A stretch of 15,847 bases of DNA, from positions 8,485 through 24,331 of the forward strand of contig NVTL01000020.1 in NCBI GenBank assembly GCA_002401565.1, written 5' to 3'. Under the pieces are notes generated by a model. That model was not told the origin of the DNA and ran no database searches. It was given only the letters and a program-made list of their open reading frames with translations. This DNA comes from Rhodospirillaceae bacterium. Lineage in GTDB: Bacteria; Pseudomonadota; Alphaproteobacteria; Rhodospirillales; Magnetovibrionaceae. How positions within the stretch are numbered: position 1 is the first letter of the stretch; every line of letters begins with the position of its first letter. Position numbers and translations under genes: made by a program. Positions 8,165 to 14,079 of the stretch are shown here, in pieces.

Positions 8165-8199
8165 AAAAAACCAAATCCAGACAAGCTACCGCACTTTGG
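8165..8199 (-). terminator. Weak terminator-like stem with T6 tract in the kdnB-like leader
   Basis: On the coding strand CCAAA (8199-8195) can pair with TTTGG (8175-8171) and is followed directly by six T (8170-8165). The 19-base loop contains the ops-like site. The stem is short and has only two G-C pairs, so as an intrinsic terminator it would be leaky at best. Its overlap with the ops-like element suggests a possible control point, but this is inference. Confidence 0.3.
8183..8193 (-). promoter_or_regulatory. ops-like element (RfaH recruitment site)
   Basis: The coding strand reads TGCGGTAGCTT at 8193-8183, against the ops consensus GGCGGTAGCNT; only the first base differs. The GCGGTAGC core, able to form the small non-template hairpin known from Escherichia coli, is intact. 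Counting the last T as -1, the site also fits the elemental pause pattern G-10, T-1, G+1 (the next base is G). It lies between an RfaH homologue and the first gene of a long glycan operon, on the transcribed sense strand, where a working ops must be. No second copy was noticed in the window. Confidence 0.75.
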
Positions 8200-8235
8200 G
8201 TGAAAAGACTTCCTCCAAAGCGTACGTCCTGGTCA

Positions 8236-8259
8236 CGTCATAAAATCGTTCTTATGACG
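8236..8259. repeat. Perfect 8-bp inverted repeat across the rfaH stop codon
   Basis: CGTCATAA (8236-8243) and TTATGACG (8252-8259) are perfect inverted copies separated by 8 bases. The right arm contains the TAA stop of the RfaH homologue. In the minus direction no T-run follows, so it is not a standard intrinsic terminator. It could be a pause or mRNA-stabilising hairpin, or a protein site. Confidence 0.5.
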
Positions 8260-8749
8260 CTTTTGCTAAATTCTCTACGGATGCCTGCACCCGCACTTCA
8301 CGCCCCATAAGGTCCAACAATAAAATTGCGCGCCGATCTCCAGAGACTTCTTCCAACAGAGCCATGTGCTCTGCAAAAGCCCCGGCTTGGATCCGCACAA
8401 CATCCCCTTTTTTCAAACCATTGAGTGCTAAATTAACGACACCATTTTGTTCTTGGGTACGGATCATATCAACAATACTATCGGCAACCGCACAGGGGGC
8501 ATTGCCAAACTGAACCAAACCAATCACCCCCACGGTGCTATTGATCGCCCGCCACTGTTGCTGTTTTAAGCTTATGCTTACAAACAAATAACCGGGGAAA
8601 ACGGGGCGCAGAACGGTCTGTGTTTTTCGGGCGTGACGGATCACCTTGCTGTACCGTGGCAAATACACCTCAAACCCCTGATTTTTCAGATGCCATGCGG
8701 CGCGGTCTTCAGCGCCTGTTTTAGTGCGGACAACAAACCATGCTTTCAT
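8252..8749 (-). CDS. rfaH: RfaH-like transcription antiterminator (specialised NusG paralogue)
   Basis: A 165-residue protein with an N-terminal NGN domain (about 1-95) and a C-terminal KOW domain (about 112-165). Such proteins bind RNA polymerase paused at an ops site and let it read through long surface-polysaccharide operons. My recalled E. coli RfaH aligns without gaps over the first 90 residues: W4, K10, G12, R16, H20, L21, FPxYLFV (51-57), N70, T72 and FG (81-82) agree, while the DNA-contacting Arg73 is Val here. The length (162 in E. coli) and the short linker argue for RfaH rather than housekeeping NusG. Its ATG overlaps the upstream regulator stop (ATGA). The ops-like site 60 bases beyond its stop strongly supports the function. 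It could instead be another NusG-paralogue subfamily with a similar site. Confidence 0.87.
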   Translation of the reverse strand: MKAWFVVRTKTGAEDRAAWHLKNQGFEVYLPRYSKVIRHARKTQTVLRPVFPGYLFVSISLKQQQWRAINSTVGVIGLVQFGNAPCAVADSIVDMIRTQEQNGVVNLALNGLKKGDVVRIQAGAFAEHMALLEEVSGDRRAILLLDLMGREVRVQASVENLAKAS

Positions 8750-9399
8750 TTTTCAGCATCCCCGTTCAAACGCCGCGAAATATGCAACAGCGGTACCGTG
8801 AAAATTTGCTCATCACGAAAATATTCTCGCAACATTTCATAAGCTTCCTGAGGAGCATCTGCACTTGTGATAACAATGGCCGACAGATCAAGCTCTTGCA
8901 TCGCCGTTAAGTTGCTCACCACCGACAAGCCAGAAAATTGTTCCTGATTGGAAGCCGGCTGAACGATTGCCAAGACGTCTATTTCGGTTTCTTGAGCCGA
9001 AATAATGGCAATTTCAGCAATTTCACTCATACCGAATAGGGCGACGCGCGTATGTTCGTGTTGCTTCACATCCTCAAAAACAACCGTGTACTCTTCACGC
9101 ACTTGGCGGAAAAAATCTAAGGAACTGGATAAGTATTCCCCAATTAAACGGCTTTTTTCGCTAAATCCTTTTGGGGTAATGTAATAAACAAAGCGTTTTG
9201 CCGGGGCCTGGGTGATCTTAATCAGGCCCTTTTTAGCGGCGCGCTTCAACAGGCTATTGGTCAAACCAAGCGCCACACCAATACGGCTGGCCAGCCCGCG
9301 TTGTGTCAATTGCTCATCATTTTCAAGCACCGCCAACAACGACAAGGTCGCACGATCAACTAATTTTGTACGATCTCTGGTCTCTTCAGAAGCGGGCAT
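8746..9399 (-). CDS. Winged-helix regulator with Rossmann-like sensor domain
   Basis: A 217-residue protein. Residues about 12-80 form a MarR-type winged helix (LLAVLENDEQLTQRGLASRI, TNSLLKRAAKKGLI, wing with KRFVYYITPKGF), close to the regulators found at exopolysaccharide loci. Residues about 113-205 look like a Rossmann-type domain (TRVALFGMSEIAEIA, IDVLAIVQPA, LSAIVITSAD), which may sense a nucleotide, nucleotide-sugar or CoA. The start is placed at ATG 9399, which has AAGG eight bases upstream; a TTG at 9420 would only add seven residues. The gene is coupled by ATGA to the rfaH homologue, so the regulator sets the level of the antiterminator. A palindrome overlaps its own promoter, which suggests autoregulation. 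The ligand and the sign of control are unknown. Confidence 0.75.
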   Translation of the reverse strand: MPASEETRDRTKLVDRATLSLLAVLENDEQLTQRGLASRIGVALGLTNSLLKRAAKKGLIKITQAPAKRFVYYITPKGFSEKSRLIGEYLSSSLDFFRQVREEYTVVFEDVKQHEHTRVALFGMSEIAEIAIISAQETEIDVLAIVQPASNQEQFSGLSVVSNLTAMQELDLSAIVITSADAPQEAYEMLREYFRDEQIFTVPLLHISRRLNGDAEK

Positions 9400-9428
9400 A
9401 CTCAAAACCTTAAAATACAATATTTACC

Positions 9429-9447
9429 ATGTTCACGCATTGAACAT
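9429..9447. promoter_or_regulatory. Palindromic operator candidate (ATGTTCA-N5-TGAACAT)
   Basis: Perfect 7-bp arms separated by 5 bases lie 4 bases downstream of the predicted -10 and about 30 bases before the regulator ATG. This overlaps the expected transcription start. The size and symmetry fit a dimeric winged-helix protein, and the adjacent regulator gene is the natural candidate to bind it. Confidence 0.6.
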
Positions 9448-9451
9448 TGCA

Positions 9452-9480
9452 GATATACCTTATTTTTTTGAAAATACCAA
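9452..9480 (-). promoter_or_regulatory. Sigma70-like promoter of the regulator-rfaH pair
   Basis: The coding strand has TTGGTA (9480-9475) as -35 and TATATC (9457-9452) as -10, each 4 of 6 to consensus, with an ideal 17-base spacer that is A/T-rich. It would start transcription near 9445, inside the palindrome, and drive the regulator, rfaH and, by readthrough, the sugar-acid operon. Confidence 0.45.
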
Positions 9481-9502
9481 CTTCTAAATGCCTCGTCGGA
9501 CC

Positions 9503-9519
9503 TCGCAACACCGGTGCGA
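9503..9519. repeat. Small inverted repeat upstream of the regulator promoter
   Basis: TCGCA (9503-9507) and TGCGA (9515-9519) are inverted copies with a 7-base loop, and they enclose the perfect palindrome CACCGGTG (9509-9516). It lies 23 bases upstream of the predicted -35 and just after the stop of the upstream membrane-protein gene. No T-run follows on either strand, so it is not an intrinsic terminator; an activator site is possible. Confidence 0.35.
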
Positions 9520-9534
9520 AACAGATGAAAAACA

Positions 9535-11148
9535 TCACTGGCGCCGCGGATTACCCATAAAGGGATATAAAAGCTCACCTAGAAATTCATAGCGCTGAAT
9601 GGTCCGCGTACACCCCTGTTGAAAAGATTGAGATATTTTTCGAACCTCACCCGTTTTGTAGCTCCAAAAAATAAACTGCGGGGCATTTACGGCTTTTCCT
9701 CCAACAAGCTCCTCAGGATTAGCACATCTTGCCCGACTAAGTTCTGTGCCTTGCACGGTGGTTTTCCACAATCGGTTATTTACGAATAAGCCAACCACAC
9801 TTTTCCCTGTTTCAGATTCAATTTTTTGGGACACAAATTGTAGACCACGAGAATTATCCAAACCGTGGAAAAGATGCATTGGGGCTCCAAGCTCGACCAA
9901 CAACACCGTTTGTTCTATATCAAAATTTATAGTTGCCCCTTGGTTTTCAAGCGGCTCAATCAATTTAGCGATGGCTTCGACCGGAACCGAGGCAATCACG
10001 TCTCGCTGGTATGAGTGTCCCCGCCCCCAATCACTGGCCCGCAAAAAGAAGGCGGCTATAATCAAGACATAAACGGCGGTGGTGACAATCTGAATATTCT
10101 TAGCTCGCAAGGACAATACAAGGCTGCTCAGCATTCCAAACATCAGGCATAACCAGATTGAAATTGCGGATAAAAAGCGGGCTTCATCCGTTGTTCCGGT
10201 TATCCGGTAATTGCCAAGGGTAACCACCAATATCCCGCCCATAATCCCTGCGACACAGGCTAAAATGACCAAAAGCATCGATGGGCCTTTTAAAAACTCT
10301 GAACGTCTTTGATAGAGTTTAAATAAAACGAACATAAAAAGTGGGGCCGCCATCAGGCCGATAACACCCATTGATGACAAAACTTCAAAAGGAAAACGAA
10401 TAAATACATTCTCGGCAAACAAGGATAGTTTCGCGGATAATTTCAGCCCGCCTCCCGAAAGGACGCGGCCTTCCATGCCATAAGATGGCAGATAATTCGC
10501 GATTAAACCGATTTGCGCCACAACAGCCGCCGCAAAGACCTTATAGGTTTCTTGGCGTTCCGTAGACGTATCCAAAGACAGTTTGATGAGAATTAAGGGT
10601 ATCCACGCCCCCCAGATGGTTTCATAAATCAAACTGGACAGGACAAGTAAGGTGACAAAAACAAAAGCCTTCTTAAGCGCTGAAAACCTTGAAAACAAAG
10701 CGGTTCCGGCAAGTGCCAACAGTCCGACCATGGCCAATTGGCTCAAGGCCGTATTCCACAAAACAGGTGCAATGCTCCACGGCAAAAAGATATACAAAAT
10801 GGCTGATGCCCCGGCGGCAAAGGTTGCATTTTTGGTCGTGCCAGAAAGCTTGGAAAGAACAGCCTTAAAAAAAGAAAAGAGTGCTGCCGCCGTTAAGCCC
10901 GCAACCGTAATGGCATACCAGCCCCAGCTAATTTGGTCATGACCAAAAAAATAACGAGGGATGGCGATGGGAAAAAAGTACAAAAACCTTTCCCGCCGAC
11001 CATAAAAAAGGGCCTCTTCAAATGTATCGGCAATGGCCAAGGGAACATCATCGCCATAAAAGCCAATAAAAAAAGGGCGCCAAATCAGGCCGATGAAAAC
11101 AGTGAGAAAAACGATGACATAAGGAAGAAAGCGCTTTTGTGAAATCAT
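9535..11148 (-). CDS. Large multi-spanning membrane protein, GT-C glycosyltransferase-like
   Basis: A 537-residue inner-membrane protein. A first membrane helix (about 8-30) is followed by an acidic pair in YGDDVPLA (Asp33, Asp34), then roughly nine or ten more hydrophobic helices to about residue 370. A soluble, probably periplasmic tail of about 160 residues ends the protein. One helix followed by a loop with an acidic pair, many helices and then a soluble domain is the layout of GT-C enzymes that use polyprenyl-phosphate sugars. I recognise no specific family, so the enzyme call is by architecture. It follows the methyltransferase gene after 10 bases, with AGAG upstream of its ATG. A donor could come from the GtrB-like gene on the other strand. 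An O-antigen polymerase-like or GtrII-like role is an alternative. Confidence 0.65.
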   Translation of the reverse strand: MISQKRFLPYVIVFLTVFIGLIWRPFFIGFYGDDVPLAIADTFEEALFYGRRERFLYFFPIAIPRYFFGHDQISWGWYAITVAGLTAAALFSFFKAVLSKLSGTTKNATFAAGASAILYIFLPWSIAPVLWNTALSQLAMVGLLALAGTALFSRFSALKKAFVFVTLLVLSSLIYETIWGAWIPLILIKLSLDTSTERQETYKVFAAAVVAQIGLIANYLPSYGMEGRVLSGGGLKLSAKLSLFAENVFIRFPFEVLSSMGVIGLMAAPLFMFVLFKLYQRRSEFLKGPSMLLVILACVAGIMGGILVVTLGNYRITGTTDEARFLSAISIWLCLMFGMLSSLVLSLRAKNIQIVTTAVYVLIIAAFFLRASDWGRGHSYQRDVIASVPVEAIAKLIEPLENQGATINFDIEQTVLLVELGAPMHLFHGLDNSRGLQFVSQKIESETGKSVVGLFVNNRLWKTTVQGTELSRARCANPEELVGGKAVNAPQFIFWSYKTGEVRKISQSFQQGCTRTIQRYEFLGELLYPFMGNPRRQ

Positions 11149-11158
11149 TTAAAGTCTC

Positions 11159-12025
11159 TTACGGTTTAGGGCGCGCAATAACGGTTTGGGATAAACACAT
11201 GGACATCACCTTGCCCAAAGCAAAAACAACAGCCACCGCGCCAAGAACGAGCCAGCGCACGGGGGTTAAGCTTTTCGGCAAATCAACGGCGGCTAACGGA
11301 GAATTATGCTGATGGACCTTTTGCACCTCCATCCCCGCCGTTTCCAACAAACATCGCAAAGATTTAACGGAAAAATGATTGAGGTGATGGGCGCTATACA
11401 GACGGTTAAAGACGGACTTAAACCCTAAGCTCCGCGCGATACGGGCCATTGTATATAAAAGACCAGACTCGTTAACGGTCATCACCACAATAACGCCATT
11501 GGGGGAACACAGCTCTTTCAATCGTTTTGAAAATGATAAGGGATCTTCCATATGCTCGATTGAAGCAAGGGAAACGATAACGTCATATTGACGAGTAATT
11601 TCCATATCCATGACATTTTGCTGAATAAATTCAATGCCGGGTGCCAATTCGTTGGGCGACAAGTCCACGCCAATCAGTTCAAGGCCGGGGTGCGTATTGT
11701 GAAGGTGCTGTAAAAAATCCCCGCGACCGCATCCAATATCAAACACGCTTTTTGCATCGCTTGGGATGTTGTTGCCGATCCATTCAAACAACGCAATGTG
11801 GGGGTTTTCAAACCAGTTTTTATGCTCTTCATCATAATAATCTGCGGAATATTCTTCAATAACGCGCAATGTTTCCAGATGAGTAAAAGCATGATCACAT
11901 TGGGTGCACCGCCAAATTTCAGAATCAGGATGATCATAAGCAAACTGGGCCGAAGCACCACAAATGGGGCACGAGCTTTGACGGGGTGTGGCTGAAGTCA
12001 TTCGACGCAGGCTTTCATTTAACAT
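11159..12025 (-). CDS. Class I SAM-dependent methyltransferase with zinc ribbon and C-terminal membrane helix
   Basis: A 288-residue protein. The N-terminus has a CPIC...CTQC zinc-ribbon pattern (Cys19, Cys22, Cys40, Cys43). The AdoMet-binding motif I is SVFDIGCGRGDFL (93-105), followed by GVDLSPNE and a later VSLASIEHMEDP segment. A hydrophobic stretch near residues 262-283 (WLVLGAVAVVFALG) probably anchors the C-terminus in the membrane, which suits an enzyme acting on a lipid-linked or membrane-bound glycan. This ribbon-plus-methyltransferase arrangement is frequent in sugar-modifying enzymes of polysaccharide clusters. The ATG at 12025 lies about 15 bases after a good promoter; an alternative ATG at 12001 would remove eight residues. 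The acceptor is not known. Confidence 0.85.
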   Translation of the reverse strand: MLNESLRRMTSATPRQSSCPICGASAQFAYDHPDSEIWRCTQCDHAFTHLETLRVIEEYSADYYDEEHKNWFENPHIALFEWIGNNIPSDAKSVFDIGCGRGDFLQHLHNTHPGLELIGVDLSPNELAPGIEFIQQNVMDMEITRQYDVIVSLASIEHMEDPLSFSKRLKELCSPNGVIVVMTVNESGLLYTMARIARSLGFKSVFNRLYSAHHLNHFSVKSLRCLLETAGMEVQKVHQHNSPLAAVDLPKSLTPVRWLVLGAVAVVFALGKVMSMCLSQTVIARPKP

Positions 12026-12046
12026 TGACGATGCTTTAGATTGTTA

Positions 12047-12075
12047 CTTATATGAAGCCTGCAATTACATGACAA
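12047..12075 (-). promoter_or_regulatory. Sigma70-like promoter for the methyltransferase and GT-C-like genes
   Basis: TTGTCA (12075-12070) and TATAAG (12052-12047), each 5 of 6 to consensus, are separated by exactly 17 bases on the minus strand. The expected start lies near 12040, leaving a leader of about 15 bases before the ATG at 12025. The divergent gene on the plus strand starts at 12144 and must use another promoter in the same 118-base gap; I could not place that one convincingly. Confidence 0.6.
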
Positions 12076-12143
12076 GGTATTAAACGCTTTTAGCCTGTGG
12101 CATAATCAGTCAACAATATTAAAGACAGAAAGTAATTTAGATT

Positions 12144-13103
12144 ATGCCTGAGATATCGATTGTCATCCCCGCTCACAATGAAGCGACCAATATTGACATT
12201 ATTTATTCAGAAATTTCAAAAGAGCTGAGCAAAGAACGTATTGAAGTCATCTTTGTTGATGATGGCTCCACCGATAAGTCTGTCGGCCAAATTCTTGAGC
12301 TGAAAAGCAAACATTCTAATGTCCGTTTGGTGCGTCTATCGCGGAATTTTGGGCATCAGGCGGCTTTGATGGCGGGCATAGCCTCGGCAAGCGGAAAAGC
12401 AATCATTACAATGGATTGTGATATGCAGCATTCTCCCACGCACCTGCCCAAAATGGTCGCAAAATGGCGTGAAGGCCATAAAATCGTGCAAATGGTGAGA
12501 CAGAAAACAGAGGGCATTGGCTTTTTCAAAAACCTTTTTTCCAATGTTTTTTACAGCATGATCAACCGCTTAAGTGAATTTCCGATTGTATCTGGTGCCG
12601 CTGATTTCCAACTTTTGGACCAGCATGTCGCAAAATACCTAATCAGCACAAAAGGCCGCCAGCATTTCATTCGGGGCACCATCAGTTGGTTGGGGTTCAA
12701 TCCGGCAACCATTGAATACACCGCCATGGAAAGGCATTCAGGGTCTGCCAGCTACAGTTTTTGGCACAGTTTAAAACTTGCCAAAGTCGCCCTGTTTTCC
12801 ATGTCAAAATTCCCCTTAAGGCTGGGCATATATTTTGGTGTATTTGTTGCTCTGCTTTGCTTTCTTTACATTATTTATACAATTGTCATGTGGTTTGGCG
12901 GAGAAACCATTCCGGGCTGGGCCTCGATCATGGTGATGTTTTTGTTTGTTGGGGCCGTGCAAATCATCATTCTCGGCATCATTGGCGAATATATTGGTCA
13001 GATTTATGATTCAGGGCGGAGCCTCCCCGCTTACGTCAAATATCCAGAAGAAGACGAACATTTTTGGCTTGAACAAAAAACCGACGAGCCCACCGACCCT
13101 TAA
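12144..13103 (+). CDS. Polyprenyl-phosphate glycosyltransferase, GtrB/ArnC/DPM1-like (GT2)
   Basis: A 319-residue enzyme that probably transfers a sugar from a nucleotide donor to undecaprenyl phosphate at the cytoplasmic face. The catalytic domain starts ISIVIPAHNEA, continues with IFVDDGSTD (Asp39, Asp40), RLSRNFGHQAALMAGI and the metal-binding ITMDCDMQH (Asp91, Asp93). Two C-terminal membrane helices (about 226-255 and 262-290) and a short cytoplasmic tail complete the GtrB-type layout; the length is normal. It is the only plus-strand gene. It diverges from the methyltransferase across a 118-base gap and converges on the YbhN-like gene with overlapping stop codons. The lipid-linked sugar could feed the GT-C-like protein. 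Which sugar it carries is unknown. Confidence 0.92.
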   Translation: MPEISIVIPAHNEATNIDIIYSEISKELSKERIEVIFVDDGSTDKSVGQILELKSKHSNVRLVRLSRNFGHQAALMAGIASASGKAIITMDCDMQHSPTHLPKMVAKWREGHKIVQMVRQKTEGIGFFKNLFSNVFYSMINRLSEFPIVSGAADFQLLDQHVAKYLISTKGRQHFIRGTISWLGFNPATIEYTAMERHSGSASYSFWHSLKLAKVALFSMSKFPLRLGIYFGVFVALLCFLYIIYTIVMWFGGETIPGWASIMVMFLFVGAVQIIILGIIGEYIGQIYDSGRSLPAYVKYPEEDEHFWLEQKTDEPTDP

Positions 13104-14071
13104 TTGGGAAAGACGTCTGCTTTTATGATATTGCGATCAGAACGCCCCAGCCAAACAAGTCCGCCGGGAAGCGCAATCACCAGTGTTTGCAAGCCAAAAA
13201 CAACGGACAAAATTAACGCATTTTCAGGGGCAATGCCGATGAAGCCAAACGCCGTCACCATGCTGGCTTCTCTGACACCCCAACCGGCAATGGAAATTGG
13301 TAACGTTGTGACCAAAAGGACAAGGGGAATAAGCACCATAGAGTTAATCAAAGTCAATTGCTCGCCCAGGCCCAACGCCAGCCCTAACACCCAAACGCCA
13401 ACCACAATGTTAATATGACCAAAGACAGACAACAGCAAAATGTAACTGGTATGGCGAAGGTTTAAAAAAACGGTGCGCGTATCTTGAGCCAGCTTGGCTC
13501 CTCCGCGGACCAAGCGCCAGCGGCTAAATTTCGCGGGCAGACGGTCCAGCAGCATCAGCATTCCCGTGCCTAGAAAGGCAATTATTGTTAAGATCCCCAA
13601 AAGCCACTGCGGTCCCATATCCCCGCCACGGTTCATAAAAAAAGGCTGAAACGCCACCACTAGCAAAAACAAGCCAAGGATGGTTGCGACCCGTTCCAAC
13701 AGCACGCTGTTTATAGATGTCGCAAGCGCAAGCCCCGCCTTGTGGGCTTTATAAATACGCACCGCATCGCCGCCAATTGAACTGGGCAAAATTTGATTAA
13801 AGAAGTTGCTGATGAAAATAATTTTTAAAGCACTCATAAAATGCATCGCAACGCCCAGCACCCCAAGCACAGCTTGCCAACGGGCTGTGGCAACGACAAA
13901 TTGCAAGGTCAAAATAAAAGTCGAGGCGACAACCATGGTGACCGAAGCTTCACTCAGCTGAACCAACAATTTGTCAAAATCTACGTCACGCAGTACATAA
14001 AAAATAAGCAAAATGGAAAGCACAGCCTTAAGGGTCAGCCCCAGATAAAATTTTATTGATTTTTTCTGCAT
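13100..14071 (-). CDS. YbhN/AglD-type membrane protein (LPG_synthase_TM family)
   Basis: A 323-residue inner-membrane protein with about seven or eight hydrophobic helices, of the family PF03706 (lysylphosphatidylglycerol synthase transmembrane region, UPF0104). Family hallmarks are RWQAVL, the NQILPSSIGGDAVRIYKAHKA segment, SVLLERVATILGL, and ISIAGWGVREASM near the C-terminus. Members are linked to lipid or lipid-linked sugar translocation, but most are uncharacterised. The start is ATG 14071, six bases after AGGG and just beyond the rodA stop; a second ATG sits directly before it at 14074. The frame stays open much further upstream, but there it only reads rodA in another frame. Its TAA shares bases with the stop of the convergent GtrB-like gene. 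It could assist that gene's lipid-linked sugar across the membrane. Confidence 0.85.
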   Translation of the reverse strand: MQKKSIKFYLGLTLKAVLSILLIFYVLRDVDFDKLLVQLSEASVTMVVASTFILTLQFVVATARWQAVLGVLGVAMHFMSALKIIFISNFFNQILPSSIGGDAVRIYKAHKAGLALATSINSVLLERVATILGLFLLVVAFQPFFMNRGGDMGPQWLLGILTIIAFLGTGMLMLLDRLPAKFSRWRLVRGGAKLAQDTRTVFLNLRHTSYILLLSVFGHINIVVGVWVLGLALGLGEQLTLINSMVLIPLVLLVTTLPISIAGWGVREASMVTAFGFIGIAPENALILSVVFGLQTLVIALPGGLVWLGRSDRNIIKADVFPN

Positions 14072-14079
14072 CATTAACC

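Noticed and set aside
8236..8259. Intrinsic terminator after rfaH
   Set aside because: The hairpin is perfect but no T-run follows it in the minus direction, and the plus direction has only four T after a C with no plus-strand gene to end.
9400..9420. TTG start at 9420 for the winged-helix regulator
   Set aside because: ATG 9399 has AAGG at good spacing, whereas the TTG lacks a convincing site and would place the start only nine bases from the operator palindrome.
9503..9519. Terminator of the GT-C-like membrane-protein gene
   Set aside because: The stem has 5 pairs and no T-run on the minus strand; it was kept only as an inverted repeat.
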